Shown here piece after piece: positions 52,220 to 62,375 of a DNA stretch of 64,000 nucleotides. The DNA is from Candidatus Nitrosymbiomonas proteolyticus. Lineage in GTDB: Bacteria; Armatimonadota; Fimbriimonadia; Fimbriimonadales; Fimbriimonadaceae. A program made the position numbers and the translations under genes. How positions within the stretch are numbered: position 1 is the first letter of the stretch; each line of letters starts with the position of its first letter. The stretch covers positions 2,436,472 to 2,500,471 of the forward strand of contig AP021858.1 of the NCBI GenBank assembly GCA_017347465.1, written 5' to 3'. The notes beneath the pieces are model-generated. The model saw only the letters and a list, made by a program, of their open reading frames with translations, was not told where the DNA came from and ran no database searches.

Positions 52220-53002
52220 TCAGAAAGGCGCGCCGATCGTCCAAGTGGCCCATCGGTTTTTCAGGTAGCCGAACGTCACGACCGCCGGACGTTCTCCGGC
52301 GACCAGCCCTTTGAGACGGGCCGCGACACCCCAGTTGATCCCAAACGTGTCGTACTCGGCATACGCCTTCCATCCTTCGGCAATGGGGGCGCTCGCGCTC
52401 GCGAAGTACCCATAAAACCGCTGGCCGCCGTATCCGACGCTCGCAAATGCGTCGCCGCCGAATTCGTAGGTCGCCACAACGTAAGCGGACGCCGAGTTCG
52501 TCAGGTCGAGGGGAATCTGCGTGTTGCTGTCGCCAAAAACATCTTGTAGCCCTGCACCGAGCCTCCACCTTCCCTTCAGATCGGGCGAATAGTGGATGTG
52601 GTACACGTTCTTGAGTCTGGAGTCGACGAACATCCAGGAGAACGTGGCATTTCCTCGGAACATCCGCGAGCCAAACTGCATCCCAAGGCTCCCGTTCGAG
52701 TCGCCCTCCCCCTTCCTGGCGTCGAAAAGTTTGGGCCACCTCGCGTAGTTGGTATTGCCCATGACGTAGACGCCCTCTTTGGCGCGCAAGCTGTAGGCGA
52801 TGGGGGTGGAAAGGGTCAGCGCCCCTTCCCATCCGGGAACCCCGTCCGAACTCACCGGCACGCCCCCTCCTGGAAGCAGCGAGAGCGATCGAGTCTGGGG
52901 GAACTGCCGCTCCCCCGAAATCTGGGCCCCCGCGGCCGCCGCCAGAATCAGAGCCCCTGCGGCCGCCAACCTCGCTCGCAACGTGACATCGCTTTGTGCC
53001 AT
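52220..53002 (-). CDS. Exported protein, predicted outer-membrane beta-barrel
   Basis: 260 residues. Signal peptide (LAAAGALILAAAAGAQ), then amphipathic strands with aromatic girdles (YAEYDTFGINWGVAARL, FGYLKNRWATWTIGAPF at the C-terminus). No named family; similar in feel to the barrel at 8379-9263 but not an obvious paralogue. The ATG at 53002 fits the signal peptide. Confidence 0.6.
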   Translation of the reverse strand: MAQSDVTLRARLAAAGALILAAAAGAQISGERQFPQTRSLSLLPGGGVPVSSDGVPGWEGALTLSTPIAYSLRAKEGVYVMGNTNYARWPKLFDARKGEGDSNGSLGMQFGSRMFRGNATFSWMFVDSRLKNVYHIHYSPDLKGRWRLGAGLQDVFGDSNTQIPLDLTNSASAYVVATYEFGGDAFASVGYGGQRFYGYFASASAPIAEGWKAYAEYDTFGINWGVAARLKGLVAGERPAVVTFGYLKNRWATWTIGAPF

Positions 53003-53119
53003 AATCCCTTCCGCACTCCTATGAAAGCCGGCGGCGAGCAATCGCCTTAATCGGTTCCGGCCGAGGGGTAGAACGGAAAACAGTTTGCCATAGATGACCG
53101 CTTCGAAGGCGGGAATTGC

Positions 53120-53149
53120 GGCGCTCCGGGCTGCCCAGTCTGGAGCGCC
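53120..53149 (+). promoter_or_regulatory. rplJ leader hairpin (possible L10 autoregulatory site)
   Basis: Perfect 8-bp stem GGCGCTCC/GGAGCGCC with a 14-nt loop, 29 nt before the rplJ start. Leaders of rplJ mRNA commonly bind the L10-L12 complex; a smaller stem CCGC/GCGG lies just upstream. The identity as an L10 leader is inferred from position. Confidence 0.4.
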
Positions 53150-53177
53150 AAATCATTTGTAAGGAGCAAGGCAACTT

Positions 53178-53885
53178 ATGCCCACGGCCGAAAAACAGAG
53201 AACCATCGAGGAGGTTGGCGAGCTTTATTCGAAGTCCGCTGGACTTCTCTTCACGGATTATCGCGGCCTGAAGGTTCGGGAGTTGCAGGAACTTCGGTCC
53301 AAGCTCAAGGACGCGGGCGGTGAGATTCACGTTGTGAAGAACACCCTCTTGCGCCTCGGCGTGGGCGAAGTGATGAACGAGCTGCCTTTGGAGTACCACA
53401 GCGGGCCGACGGCGGTCGCCTTCGTCTTCGAAAACGAAAGCGCCTGCGCAAAGGTTCTTGTGGATTTCGCCAAGACGCATAAGGCGTTTGAGGTGAAGGG
53501 CGGGTATATCTCCGGAAAGTCGTTCGACGCAAAAGCCGTCGAGTTCCTTTCCAAGCTTCCCTCGCGCGAGGAGTTGATCGCTCAGGTCGTCGGTCTGGTG
53601 GCCGCGCCTCTCAGTCAACTCGTCGGCGTCGTGGAGGCGATCTACGCCCAACCGATCCGAACGGTTTATGCGGCGGCCGACAAGCTCATGGAAGGCCAGC
53701 CTTCCCCTGCCGCCGAACCCCAAGCAGAGGCATCCGGCCCCGAGCCCGATGCCCCTGCCGCAGAATCCGAAACCCCGGCGCAAGACTCGCCCGCGGAGCC
53801 CGAGCCCGCGAGTGAGCCCACGCCCATAGCCGAAGCCGAAGAGAACACTCCCGAGGCAGAGGCATCCCCGAACGAATCGAACTGA
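53178..53885 (+). CDS. rplJ: 50S ribosomal protein L10 with long acidic tail
   Basis: 235 residues. The canonical L10 part (~1-172) includes GLLFTDYRGLKVRELQELR, VVKNTLLRLG, GPTAVAFVFENE and the C-terminal helix that binds L7/L12. From ~173 a ~60-residue tail of Ala, Pro, Glu and Ser extends the protein well past usual L10 length. L10 anchors the L7/L12 stalk on 23S rRNA. AAGGAGC precedes the ATG; rplL follows after 11 nt. Confidence 0.95.
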   Translation: MPTAEKQRTIEEVGELYSKSAGLLFTDYRGLKVRELQELRSKLKDAGGEIHVVKNTLLRLGVGEVMNELPLEYHSGPTAVAFVFENESACAKVLVDFAKTHKAFEVKGGYISGKSFDAKAVEFLSKLPSREELIAQVVGLVAAPLSQLVGVVEAIYAQPIRTVYAAADKLMEGQPSPAAEPQAEASGPEPDAPAAESETPAQDSPAEPEPASEPTPIAEAEENTPEAEASPNESN

Positions 53886-53896
53886 AGGAATAAGCT

Positions 53897-54289
<393 letters not shown>

Positions 54290-54314
54290 GCATCGCCTAC
54301 GCGGTCTCGCGAAC

Positions 54315-54351
54315 GAATTGCCTCGACTGCCCACGGGCGTCGGGGCAATTC
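54315..54351 (+). terminator. Hairpin after rplJ-rplL
   Basis: Perfect 8-bp arms GAATTGCC and GGCAATTC, continued inside by CGAC/GTCG and GCCC/GGGC. It lies 26 nt after rplL and between converging genes, so it could stop both transcripts. The downstream tail is not U-rich. Confidence 0.55.
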
Positions 54352-54364
54352 TGCCAGTATGGGC

Positions 54365-56857
54365 TTACCCTTTGGCGAGAGCCTTTTCTTTGCGCTTGCT
54401 CCCGCCGTCGCCGCCCTTCTTCTTGAACACGACCGCGCCTTCGGCGTCCAACGTCGCGACGACGACGTCACCGGCGCTGAACCGTCCATACAGCAGTTCC
54501 TCGCTCAGCGGGTCTTCGATGAACCGTTGCACGGCTCGCCGCAACGGCCTTGCGCCCAAGTTCGGATCGTAGCCCTTGTCCACGAGCATGTCCTTGACCT
54601 CGTCGCTGAGCTCGATCGTGAGGTTGAGCGCGGCGGCCTGTTCGTTGACTCGTCGCAGATAGAGGTCGGCGATCCGAAGGATCTCGTCCTTCTTGAGGTG
54701 ATGGAACACGATGACCTCGTCGATGCGGTTGAGGAACTCAGGACGGAAGAGCTTCTTCATCTCATCCATCATCTTGTTCTTCATCGCCTCATAGGTTCGA
54801 GGATCATCGATGTCTTGCTTCACGGCCCGGAATCCGAGTCCTTGATCGAGTTCGATCGGCTTCACGCCGACGTTCGAAGTCATGATCAGCAGCGTGTTGC
54901 GGAAATCGACGGTGCGGCCCTGCGAATCCGTAAGCTGTCCGTCCTCCATGATCTGCAAGAGGATGTTGAACACGTCGGGGTGCGCTTTCTCGATCTCATC
55001 GAGCAAAACGACGCAGTACGGGTTGCGGCGCACCTGTTCGGTGAGCTGCCCGCCTTCGTCATACCCAACGTATCCCGGAGGCGCGCCCACGAGCCGGCTC
55101 ACGCTGAACCGCTCCATGTACTCGGACATGTCGATTCGGACAATGTTCGACTCTTTTTCGTAAAGGTACGCGGCGAGCGCCTTGGCGAGTTCGGTCTTTC
55201 CGACACCGGTCGGCCCTAGGAAAATGAACGTGCCCATCGGCCTCTTGGGGTCCTTGAGTCCGCTTCGTGACCTTCGGATCGCCCGCGATACCGCTGCGAC
55301 GGCCTCGTGTTGGCCAATGATCCGCTCGTGCAGGTCGTCCTCCATGCGGAGCAGCTTCTGCGATTCCGCCTCGACGAGCCTTGTCACCGGGATGCCGGTC
55401 CAACTCTGAACGATGGACGCGATCTCCGATTCGTTGACGATCGGTTCGGGCTTCTCTTGCTGGTCCCAACTCTCTTCACGGTTGGCGAGATCGTGTTCGA
55501 GGGCCTCGTACTCCTCTTCCATCTTGGTGACGGCCGATTCGTCGTGCTGTCGCTTCTTGATGTGCTCGATGTCTTCCGCGAGCTTCTTGAGCTTGGCGCG
55601 GTCTTGTCGAATGTCGAGCGGGGGAAGGCTCTGCTGCAAGCGAACCCTTGAGGCGGCTTCGTCGATCAGGTCGATCGCCTTGTCGGGGAGCGACCGGTCC
55701 GAGATGTACCTATTGGAGAGGCTGACCGCGGCCTCGATCGCGTCGTCCGTGATCTCGACCTTATGGTGCGCCTCATAGCGCTCGCGGAGGCCCTTCAGAA
55801 TGTCTTTCGCTTCTTCCAATGAGGGTTCGCGGACCTTGACGGCCTGGAACCTTCGCTCGAGGGCGGCATCGCGCTCGATGTACTTGCGGAATTCGTCTTG
55901 GGTGGTCGCGCCGATGCACTGCAACTCCCCGCGAGCCAACGCGGGCTTCATGATGTTGGAGGCGTCGATCGCGCCTTCTGCCGCGCCAGCCCCCACCAGA
56001 GTGTGCAACTCGTCGACGAAGAGAATCACTTGGCCATCGGCCTTCCTGACCTCTTCCATCACCTTCTTCATGCGCTCTTCAAACTCGCCCCGGTACTTGG
56101 TCCCTGCCACCAGGCCCGCAAGGTCCAGCGCGACGATTCGCTTGTCGCGGAGCAGATCGGGGATGTCGCCGCTGATGATTCGAAGCGCCAACCCTTCTGC
56201 GATGGCGGTTTTCCCGACTCCAGGATCGCCGATCAAGCACGGGTTGTTCTTGGTGCGTCGGCAAAGGATCTGCATGACCCTTTCGATTTCGCTGATACGG
56301 CCCACAACGGGATCGAGCCGGCCATCGCGGGCAAGGTCGGTGAGGTCGCGGCCGAACTCGTCGAGGGTCGGAGTCTTGGTGCCCGGGGCGTGCGCGGCCC
56401 TTCCGCTCGAACGCCCTTGAGTCTCGTTCTCCTGAAGCGACTGGACTTCTTTCCGAGCGCGGTCGAGTTCGACGCCGAGCTTGGTCAAAACGCGTCCGGC
56501 GAGTCCATCCCCTTCCCGAATGAGACCGAGGAGCAGGTGCTCGGTGCCGATGTAGTTGTTGTTGAGTTGCCGAGCCTCATCATAAGCTAGGTCGATGACC
56601 CGTTTGGCTCTCGGCGTGAGAGTCATCTCCTGGGCGGTTCGGCTCTCGCCACGGGGGAGCTGCTTCTCCACTTCTGAACGGACTCGGCCCAGGCTAACGC
56701 CGAGCTTCTCCAATACGCGCGATGCAACGCTCTCCGACTCTCGCACCAGCCCCAAAAGCAGGTGCTCCGTCGAAACGTATCCTTCACCGAACTTCTGCGC
56801 CTCTTCTTGGGCGTAGAAAACGACCTTCCTGGCTCTTTCCGTAAAGCGTTGCCACAT
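54365..56857 (-). CDS. clpC: AAA+ chaperone-protease ATPase ClpC
   Basis: 830 residues. Double Clp_N repeat ([15 protein letters not shown] and [15 protein letters not shown]), AAA-1 with Walker A GDPGVGKT (from G210) and [11 protein letters not shown], a UVR-containing middle domain ([13 protein letters not shown] region), and AAA-2 with Walker A GPTGVGKT (from G548) and [14 protein letters not shown]. The C-terminal tail is rich in Lys and Gly. It unfolds proteins for ClpP; clpP is not nearby. Upstream lies a direct-repeat/palindrome cluster at 56891-56928. Confidence 0.96.
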   Translation of the reverse strand: MWQRFTERARKVVFYAQEEAQKFGEGYVSTEHLLLGLVRESESVASRVLEKLGVSLGRVRSEVEKQLPRGESRTAQEMTLTPRAKRVIDLAYDEARQLNNNYIGTEHLLLGLIREGDGLAGRVLTKLGVELDRARKEVQSLQENETQGRSSGRAAHAPGTKTPTLDEFGRDLTDLARDGRLDPVVGRISEIERVMQILCRRTKNNPCLIGDPGVGKTAIAEGLALRIISGDIPDLLRDKRIVALDLAGLVAGTKYRGEFEERMKKVMEEVRKADGQVILFVDELHTLVGAGAAEGAIDASNIMKPALARGELQCIGATTQDEFRKYIERDAALERRFQAVKVREPSLEEAKDILKGLRERYEAHHKVEITDDAIEAAVSLSNRYISDRSLPDKAIDLIDEAASRVRLQQSLPPLDIRQDRAKLKKLAEDIEHIKKRQHDESAVTKMEEEYEALEHDLANREESWDQQEKPEPIVNESEIASIVQSWTGIPVTRLVEAESQKLLRMEDDLHERIIGQHEAVAAVSRAIRRSRSGLKDPKRPMGTFIFLGPTGVGKTELAKALAAYLYEKESNIVRIDMSEYMERFSVSRLVGAPPGYVGYDEGGQLTEQVRRNPYCVVLLDEIEKAHPDVFNILLQIMEDGQLTDSQGRTVDFRNTLLIMTSNVGVKPIELDQGLGFRAVKQDIDDPRTYEAMKNKMMDEMKKLFRPEFLNRIDEVIVFHHLKKDEILRIADLYLRRVNEQAAALNLTIELSDEVKDMLVDKGYDPNLGARPLRRAVQRFIEDPLSEELLYGRFSAGDVVVATLDAEGAVVFKKKGGDGGSKRKEKALAKG

Positions 56858-57210
56858 AGATTTTCTCTTGTTTACCTCTATCCGAGGCGTCCGTACCGTG
56901 TTCGACAGCCTCGAACCGTATCGTGTTCTACGAACCAGACGATGGACCCATCTCTTTCGAATGTAGGAACACCCTGTTTAGACGTGCGTCGCCTGGCGCC
57001 AGCATCGGCTCGGATTCGAGAACCCATATCTTAGCGTCGGTACCCAACTTATCGGCACGAACCTCTCATCCATCCAGGGGAAAACGCCTCAAACCTGGTG
57101 TAGAAATTGCGCCGGATTTGTCAATCGCGCCGTGGGTCCAACGCCCCACTTCGATTCGCGGTCCGGACGGAGCGTTCCAATCGTCTGAACAGCGGAGGTT
57201 CAATCAGGTC
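56858..57210. other. Divergent clpC/mlaD intergenic region
   Basis: 353 bases with no supported gene, although the frame leading into the mlaD gene is open and could give a longer N-terminus. It holds the repeat cluster at 56891-56928. I see no convincing -35/-10 pair for either gene. Confidence 0.5.
56891..56928. promoter_or_regulatory. Direct and inverted repeats upstream of clpC
   Basis: Two 13-mers, CCGTACCGTGTTC (56891-56903) and CCGTATCGTGTTC (56916-56928), differ at one base and are 25 bp apart. A perfect inverted repeat GTTCGA-N5-TCGAAC (56900-56916) lies between and overlaps both. It is 34-71 nt upstream of the clpC ATG. It does not match CtsR, CIRCE or HspR sites as I know them; a repressor or activator site is inferred. 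Confidence 0.4.
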
Positions 57211-58611
57211 ATGCAGGGCGCTTGGAAGGTCGGATTGCTTGTGGTCGTCTTTGGGGTCTTGCTAGTCGCGGGATTCCAGTTCTTGGGAAAGAGCGTCTTC
57301 GCGCAACCGACAGACGAATACTACGCCGAACTCGAATCCGTCGAGGGCATTTCGGAGGGGACGAAAGTGTTGATGGCCGGGGTGCCGATCGGCACGGTGC
57401 GCCGCGTCGAACTGACGGACGACGTGCGGGCCAAGCTCGTTCTCGCGATCGACCGCGGGGTCCGAATCCCCGAAGGCAGCCGCGCGGCGATCCCCACCGC
57501 CCTGATCGGATTTGGCGACGGCACCCTGCTCGTGCTCCCTCCGGCGCGCCTTTCGGGCCGCCACGTATCTCCCGGCTCGACCCTCGCAGGGAGCAAGCTC
57601 TCGCTCCTCGAAGGGATGTTCCCCGAGCTTGGAGAGTCGGTGTCGGCGCTCAACGAAACTCTCAAGGCCACCCAAGACCTGATCGCCGACCGTGAACTGC
57701 GAGATCGGCTGACTTCCCTGCTTTCGACGACCGAGGAAACAGTCGCTCAATTCGGCAGGCTCGCGACCAACATTCAGGGCGTGGTCGTGACGAACCAGGC
57801 TTCGATCAAGAGCGCGATGGGCGACCTTGCTGCTGCGATGGAAAGCGTACGGCAGACCGCTGAGCTTGCGGCCAACCTCGCCGGCGACGAGCGATGGCAG
57901 CAGAGCGCAGGCGAGATTCTCGACAGCCTCAGCCGAACCGCCACCAAGGCAGAAGAGTTGCTCACCAGCGTCAATGAGTTTGTCAACGATCCTGAATTGC
58001 GAAACCCGCTCACCGCCTCGATCAAGAATGTCGAAACGATCACTGAGTCGGGCACGAGGGTCGCCACCAACGCCGAGGAGATATCGAAGAACGGGATCGC
58101 AATTACGAAAAACGTCGAAGAACTGACTTTGAAGGCGAACGCCCTTGCCGACCAGGCGTCGGATGTTCTGGAAAAGATCAAGGGCTTTTTTGACCGAGTG
58201 CCGGGAAGTTCGAGCTTTCAGGGCGTCGAGACCTCGATGTCCTTGCACCGGGACAACTTTCTCGATCGCTTTCGAACGGATTTCGAGGCCGAGGTCCCGA
58301 TTTCGGGCGGCCGAGTTCACCTAGGAGTCTTCGACGCCTTCGAAGCGAATCGGCTCAACGTCCAATTCGGCAAGGACCTTGGATCGAACGTAAGGCTTCG
58401 ATATGGGGTTTACGCGAGCAAGCCGGGCGCTGGGGTAGACTTCACGGTCGCGCCAAGGTTACGCATTCAGGGTGACCTGTACGACTTGAACAACCCGATG
58501 CTCGACCTGCGCACCCGAATCGATTTCGGGAACGGCCTGTTGGGTTGGGTGGGCATGAACTCCGTGTTCGACCGCAACGCGTTTACGGTCGGGCTGGGAA
58601 TCCGAAGATAA
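57211..58611 (+). CDS. MlaD/MCE-domain lipid-transport protein
   Basis: 466 residues. Membrane anchor (~5-27), MCE domain (~32-112: YYAELESVEGISEGTKVLMA, GVPIGTVRRVEL, GTLLVLPPA), then a long helical region (~130-330) with many Thr/Ala heptads and a C-terminal beta-rich part (GGRVHLGVFDAFEANRLNVQF to FTVGLGIRR). It probably carries phospholipids across the periplasm. mlaE/mlaF are not adjacent. The ATG at 57211 starts just before the membrane helix. Confidence 0.85.
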   Translation: MQGAWKVGLLVVVFGVLLVAGFQFLGKSVFAQPTDEYYAELESVEGISEGTKVLMAGVPIGTVRRVELTDDVRAKLVLAIDRGVRIPEGSRAAIPTALIGFGDGTLLVLPPARLSGRHVSPGSTLAGSKLSLLEGMFPELGESVSALNETLKATQDLIADRELRDRLTSLLSTTEETVAQFGRLATNIQGVVVTNQASIKSAMGDLAAAMESVRQTAELAANLAGDERWQQSAGEILDSLSRTATKAEELLTSVNEFVNDPELRNPLTASIKNVETITESGTRVATNAEEISKNGIAITKNVEELTLKANALADQASDVLEKIKGFFDRVPGSSSFQGVETSMSLHRDNFLDRFRTDFEAEVPISGGRVHLGVFDAFEANRLNVQFGKDLGSNVRLRYGVYASKPGAGVDFTVAPRLRIQGDLYDLNNPMLDLRTRIDFGNGLLGWVGMNSVFDRNAFTVGLGIRR

Positions 58612-58623
58612 GGTCCTATCGAA

Positions 58624-59136
58624 ATGAAGGTGATTTTGAACGAGACGGTGCCCCAAGTGGGCAAGCGCGGACAGGTGGTCAACGTAGCGAACGGTTTTGC
58701 CCGGAACTTCCTGTTCCCGAGGGGCCTGGCTGTCGTTGCCGACAAGGGTCAGTTGAAGGTCCTCGAACTGCGGAGGGCCAAGCTTGAGAAGCTGGATTCC
58801 GAAACGCTGAGTTCCGCCGAGTCTGTACGCGAGAAGATTCATGGGAAGGAAGTCCGAATCGAGGCGAAGGCTGGCGCGGACACCACCAAGCTGTTTGGCG
58901 CAGTCACCTCCCAGGACATCGCCGACGCGATCAAGTCCCAACTCAAGGTGGAACTCGAGAAGAAGCAAATCGGGTTGTTGACTCCGATCAAGCGGCTGGG
59001 ACGGCACAAGGTCGAGATCGACCTGCACCGGCAAGTTGACGCTTCCGTCGAATTGTTCGTGTTCGACCCGGAGCACCCCACCGAGGAACCGGTCGAAGCC
59101 AAGGCCGCTGAAGCTGCGCCCGAAGAGACCGCGTAA
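58624..59136 (+). CDS. rplI: 50S ribosomal protein L9 with acidic tail
   Basis: 170 residues. N-terminal domain MKVILNETVPQVGKRGQVVN and GFARNFLFPRGLA, connecting helix, and C-terminal domain ending GRHKVEIDLHRQVDASVELF. After residue ~150 an extra Glu/Ala-rich tail (EEPVEAKAAEAAPEE) is present. It binds 23S rRNA near L1. Starts 12 nt after the MCE gene rather than in the usual rpsF-ssb-rpsR cluster. Confidence 0.96.
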   Translation: MKVILNETVPQVGKRGQVVNVANGFARNFLFPRGLAVVADKGQLKVLELRRAKLEKLDSETLSSAESVREKIHGKEVRIEAKAGADTTKLFGAVTSQDIADAIKSQLKVELEKKQIGLLTPIKRLGRHKVEIDLHRQVDASVELFVFDPEHPTEEPVEAKAAEAAPEETA

Positions 59137-59198
59137 GCCCCTTCCGCTTCGAATGTCTGGGGAATTCCCCACGGGCGCGCCGATTCGGATTCCTTGAA

Positions 59199-59214
59199 GC
59201 TGCCCTTGGGCAGC
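59199..59214. terminator. Hairpin between converging rplI and holA
   Basis: GCTGCCC/GGGCAGC stem, 2 nt before the holA stop codon on the opposite strand. A perfect 12-bp palindrome GGGGAATTCCCC lies at 59159-59170. No U-run follows, so a terminator role is uncertain. Confidence 0.35.
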
Positions 59215-59216
59215 GC

Positions 59217-60284
59217 CTAGGCTCGGGTCGCCATCTGCAAGACGAGCATCTCCAAGGCACCCTTGGCGTCGATCGCCGACCCCAACCCTTTGAGGGTCGC
59301 GTCGGTCTGAGCGATCGATCCCATCCACATCGACAGGCGATCGAGGTCAAGGGTTTGAGCCTGCCGAAGGGCCATGTTCTGAATCCAGTCCCTTTCCTTT
59401 GTGAGGTTGGGGCTCGTGGGAAACATCCTGAGCACTTCGACCGGCGCGTTGGAGGGTCGGCACCGCGCCTCGACGCAAAGCCTAGCTTGCCAAATCAGGC
59501 GAAGCTGCCGCGAGAGCGTCGGAAAAATACGCGAAAACACGGCGTCTTCGATCTTCCCTGAGCCTTCGATCAGCGTTTCGAGCTGCCGAAGCGCCTCTCC
59601 TGAATTACCCTCGACGGCGGCCCCGACAAGCTTGAAAACGTTCCACTCCCGCGAGGGCATGACGACAGACTTGACCGCCGCTTCGGATATTTGCTCGTCG
59701 TCGCCTACGTAAAGGACCAGCTTATCGAGTTCGGCAAGGGCGCGGCTCAGGTTGCCTCCGGTCATTTCCACCAGGAGGTCCATCGCCTTCGGTGTGAGGC
59801 TCTTGCCCGACTGACCCGCGTGGTCCTTGAGGTTCTTCTTGACCGAGGATTCGTCCGATTCGAACTGGACCGTCTTGCCTCCCAGTTTGGTGATCGTGGT
59901 CTCCCAAGCCTTCCGTACGGTCGCAAGGCGCCGTTGCTTATCGTCGTCGCCGAGTTCGTCGTCGGCTACGAAGAGCAGTGTGTTGGGATCGGGGACCTTC
60001 GAAAGTTGATCGAAAAGCGGCCCGAGCGCGTCGGCGGGTTGACCCGCCCGCAGGATGTTCCGAACGATGATGAGCCTTCGGTCTCCGAGAAACGGCAACG
60101 TCATCGCCGCCGTGATGTACTCCTCAGGGTTTGACCCGTCGGCGATGAATTGCTCGATGTTGAACTCAGAGTCGTCACCCATCGCCTCGTGAAGCTGCCG
60201 CAAGGCTTGCAGGCGCAGATAGGGCTCTTCGCCCGAAAACAGCGCGATTCGGCTCTTGAAGACCGCTTCTACCGAGAAACTCAT
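59217..60284 (-). CDS. holA: DNA polymerase III subunit delta
   Basis: 355 residues with the HolA layout: LFSGEEPYLRLQALRQLHEA at the start, FLGDRRLIIVRNI, LSKVPDPNTLLFVADDE, then the AAA+ lid with LLVEMTGGNLSRALAELDKL and a helical C-terminal domain. It loads the sliding clamp as part of the clamp loader. It begins 9 nt after the transglutaminase gene, so it sits at the end of the MoxR operon. Confidence 0.9.
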   Translation of the reverse strand: MSFSVEAVFKSRIALFSGEEPYLRLQALRQLHEAMGDDSEFNIEQFIADGSNPEEYITAAMTLPFLGDRRLIIVRNILRAGQPADALGPLFDQLSKVPDPNTLLFVADDELGDDDKQRRLATVRKAWETTITKLGGKTVQFESDESSVKKNLKDHAGQSGKSLTPKAMDLLVEMTGGNLSRALAELDKLVLYVGDDEQISEAAVKSVVMPSREWNVFKLVGAAVEGNSGEALRQLETLIEGSGKIEDAVFSRIFPTLSRQLRLIWQARLCVEARCRPSNAPVEVLRMFPTSPNLTKERDWIQNMALRQAQTLDLDRLSMWMGSIAQTDATLKGLGSAIDAKGALEMLVLQMATRA

Positions 60285-60293
60285 AGTGGACCG

Positions 60294-62375
60294 CTACGCG
60301 GAGTTGTCCGGCTCCGCTTCTGTATTGTGCCCCGAAACCGTGGGCCTTTTGAGCGATCTGAGGGTGCTCTTGAATTCCGCGACGCCTAAAGCCAACGCTT
60401 CCGCTTGAGGGCCGTTCGGGAATCCGTAGAACGCGGACTCAAACGCCGTCGTGAGAGACTCGGCCCGCGGACGTGCGTCACCCAACAGGTCGCGCACGGC
60501 AAGGTAGTACTCCCTCGGAGTCTCGCTGGGCCTGCGGTAGCGGCGAGTAAACCGCTCGACTGCGGCAACGAACTGGCCGTAGGCTCGCGTCATGGCGTAG
60601 GAGTCGTGGCGCATGAGCCGGATCGAACTCAGCACAGCCGAGATAACGAACCATCCGCCGATCGAAGCGCCGCCCAGCATGAGCAGTGCGAGGCCCGCTT
60701 TGACCCAAGGAGACTCCATCCAAGGCGCGGCCAAGGTCGGATCGCCCACTCCGCCTCCGGGCACTTCCCTTGCGCCTTCGGTCGGGTCGAAAGGCACCCA
60801 GCCCAGCCCTTCGAAGTAAAGCTCGGCCCAGGCGTGAGCATCGGCCTCGCGCACCTCATACGCGCCGTTTCGGTCACGCTTGCCGGTCGTGGGGAAATAG
60901 CCGGTCGCGAGCCTCGCAGGAATCCCCTGGCTCCGGGCCATCAGGGCCATCGAACTAGCGAAGAGGTCGCAGTACCCCTCTCGTTCGCCCTCGAAGAGGA
61001 AGTACGACACAGGGTCGGGGCCGCTCGGCGTGGGCTCAGCGTTGAGATTGTAGACGCACCTCCGCTCGATCTCCGCCTTGAGTGCCAGGGCGCGCTCATA
61101 ACTGCCCTCGATGTTCTCGCAGACCCGATCCGCAAGGGCGGCCACGTCGGATTGGATTCCCCTCGTGTCCACGTAGTTGGCCAAAAATCGGGGCGTCGGC
61201 CTGGGTATCCCACCGTCGGTGGCTTGGGGGGAGAGCACCTTGGTTTGGCCGGTGACCCTGACCATCGGGGGCATGCCCGCGGGCACTTCGAGGGTGCCGT
61301 CGGGGTGGAGCCTCCACCGGCCTTCGGGCTTCAGCGAGACCACTTCGCCGGGCAAGGGCAGCTTGGAAAACGAAATCGTCAGCGGCTGTACGGCGAACGG
61401 TACGGTTTCGAAACTCTCCGACCTCAGAAGCTCCCTCCGAGCCGAATACGCCTCTTGATTGACGAAGTAGAACTCGTTGGCCTCCCAATTCGTCGCCGAC
61501 CAACCCGTGCCCGTGTAGCTATCGTAGGTCGAGGAGCGCAGGTACCTGGGCCGGTCGAGTTCGGCGAGCATCACTACCCGATCGGAGAGCAACCGGGGAC
61601 CGGTGCCGACGCGGAGCGCGGTCGGGTTGCCGGCTGCGCCGATCCCCGAGGAGGGCGAGGCGGAGACGCTGGGGCGCGGAAGCCGCACGACGCCCGCGAC
61701 GCCTTGAAACGAGAATTGGACCACGGGCGCCCCGAAGAAACTGATCAACACCACGAGCGTCGCCGAAGCCAGCGCCCATCCGGGACCGGCGACCCACCGC
61801 CAAGGGCCTTGTCGGATCTCTTCGAGCCTCGCATACCCAGAGAGCCTCGCCCGCTGGATCATCTCCCGTTGGTGAGACCGAGCGTAAAGCACAGCCATCG
61901 AAAGCAAGAAAAAGAAGAACGCGAAGGTTGCGCCCTCGAAGTTGCTGAACGTCCCGACCAGAGCAAAGAGCGAAATGCAGGGTACCGCTTGAAACAGAAG
62001 GGTCGCGTCGCGCCAAGTGGCAAAGCTGCCGAAGAGGATCATCCACGTGAGAACCGACGCAATTCGCAGTTCAGGGGGGATTCCATCTCCGGGAAGTACG
62101 GCGTTGAGCCTATCGGGAAGCATGAGCGCCGCGAACGCTCCGAGAGCATAGAGGTACGAATCCCACGCCAACGAACTCTGGCTCTTGAGGAGAGTCTGGA
62201 CGCCCAAGCTGACGACGGCCCCGACAGCCACGACAAACACGCAGAACACTGCGAGCGGCGTGTTCGCAAGCGAAAGTCCCAGCGAATAGACCGCGAGCAT
62301 CGAGGCGATCGCGGAGAGGCTTGTGTCGAGCAAACCGGTGCTTGCCGACTTCAGGCTAGCGGGGTACTCCTTCAT
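60294..62375 (-). CDS. Transglutaminase-like membrane protein (TgpA/DUF3488 family)
   Basis: 693 residues. Seven or so N-terminal membrane helices (~10-230), a periplasmic transglutaminase-like domain (~395-530) with the cysteine region EREGYCDLFASSMALMARSQGIPARLATGY, the histidine in ADAHAWAELYFEG and the Asp of WVPFDPTEGA, then another membrane helix (~560-585) and a C-terminal DUF4129-like tail. Always found with MoxR and DUF58 proteins. The ATG overlaps the DUF58 stop (ATGA). Confidence 0.9.
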   Translation of the reverse strand: MKEYPASLKSASTGLLDTSLSAIASMLAVYSLGLSLANTPLAVFCVFVVAVGAVVSLGVQTLLKSQSSLAWDSYLYALGAFAALMLPDRLNAVLPGDGIPPELRIASVLTWMILFGSFATWRDATLLFQAVPCISLFALVGTFSNFEGATFAFFFFLLSMAVLYARSHQREMIQRARLSGYARLEEIRQGPWRWVAGPGWALASATLVVLISFFGAPVVQFSFQGVAGVVRLPRPSVSASPSSGIGAAGNPTALRVGTGPRLLSDRVVMLAELDRPRYLRSSTYDSYTGTGWSATNWEANEFYFVNQEAYSARRELLRSESFETVPFAVQPLTISFSKLPLPGEVVSLKPEGRWRLHPDGTLEVPAGMPPMVRVTGQTKVLSPQATDGGIPRPTPRFLANYVDTRGIQSDVAALADRVCENIEGSYERALALKAEIERRCVYNLNAEPTPSGPDPVSYFLFEGEREGYCDLFASSMALMARSQGIPARLATGYFPTTGKRDRNGAYEVREADAHAWAELYFEGLGWVPFDPTEGAREVPGGGVGDPTLAAPWMESPWVKAGLALLMLGGASIGGWFVISAVLSSIRLMRHDSYAMTRAYGQFVAAVERFTRRYRRPSETPREYYLAVRDLLGDARPRAESLTTAFESAFYGFPNGPQAEALALGVAEFKSTLRSLKRPTVSGHNTEAEPDNSA

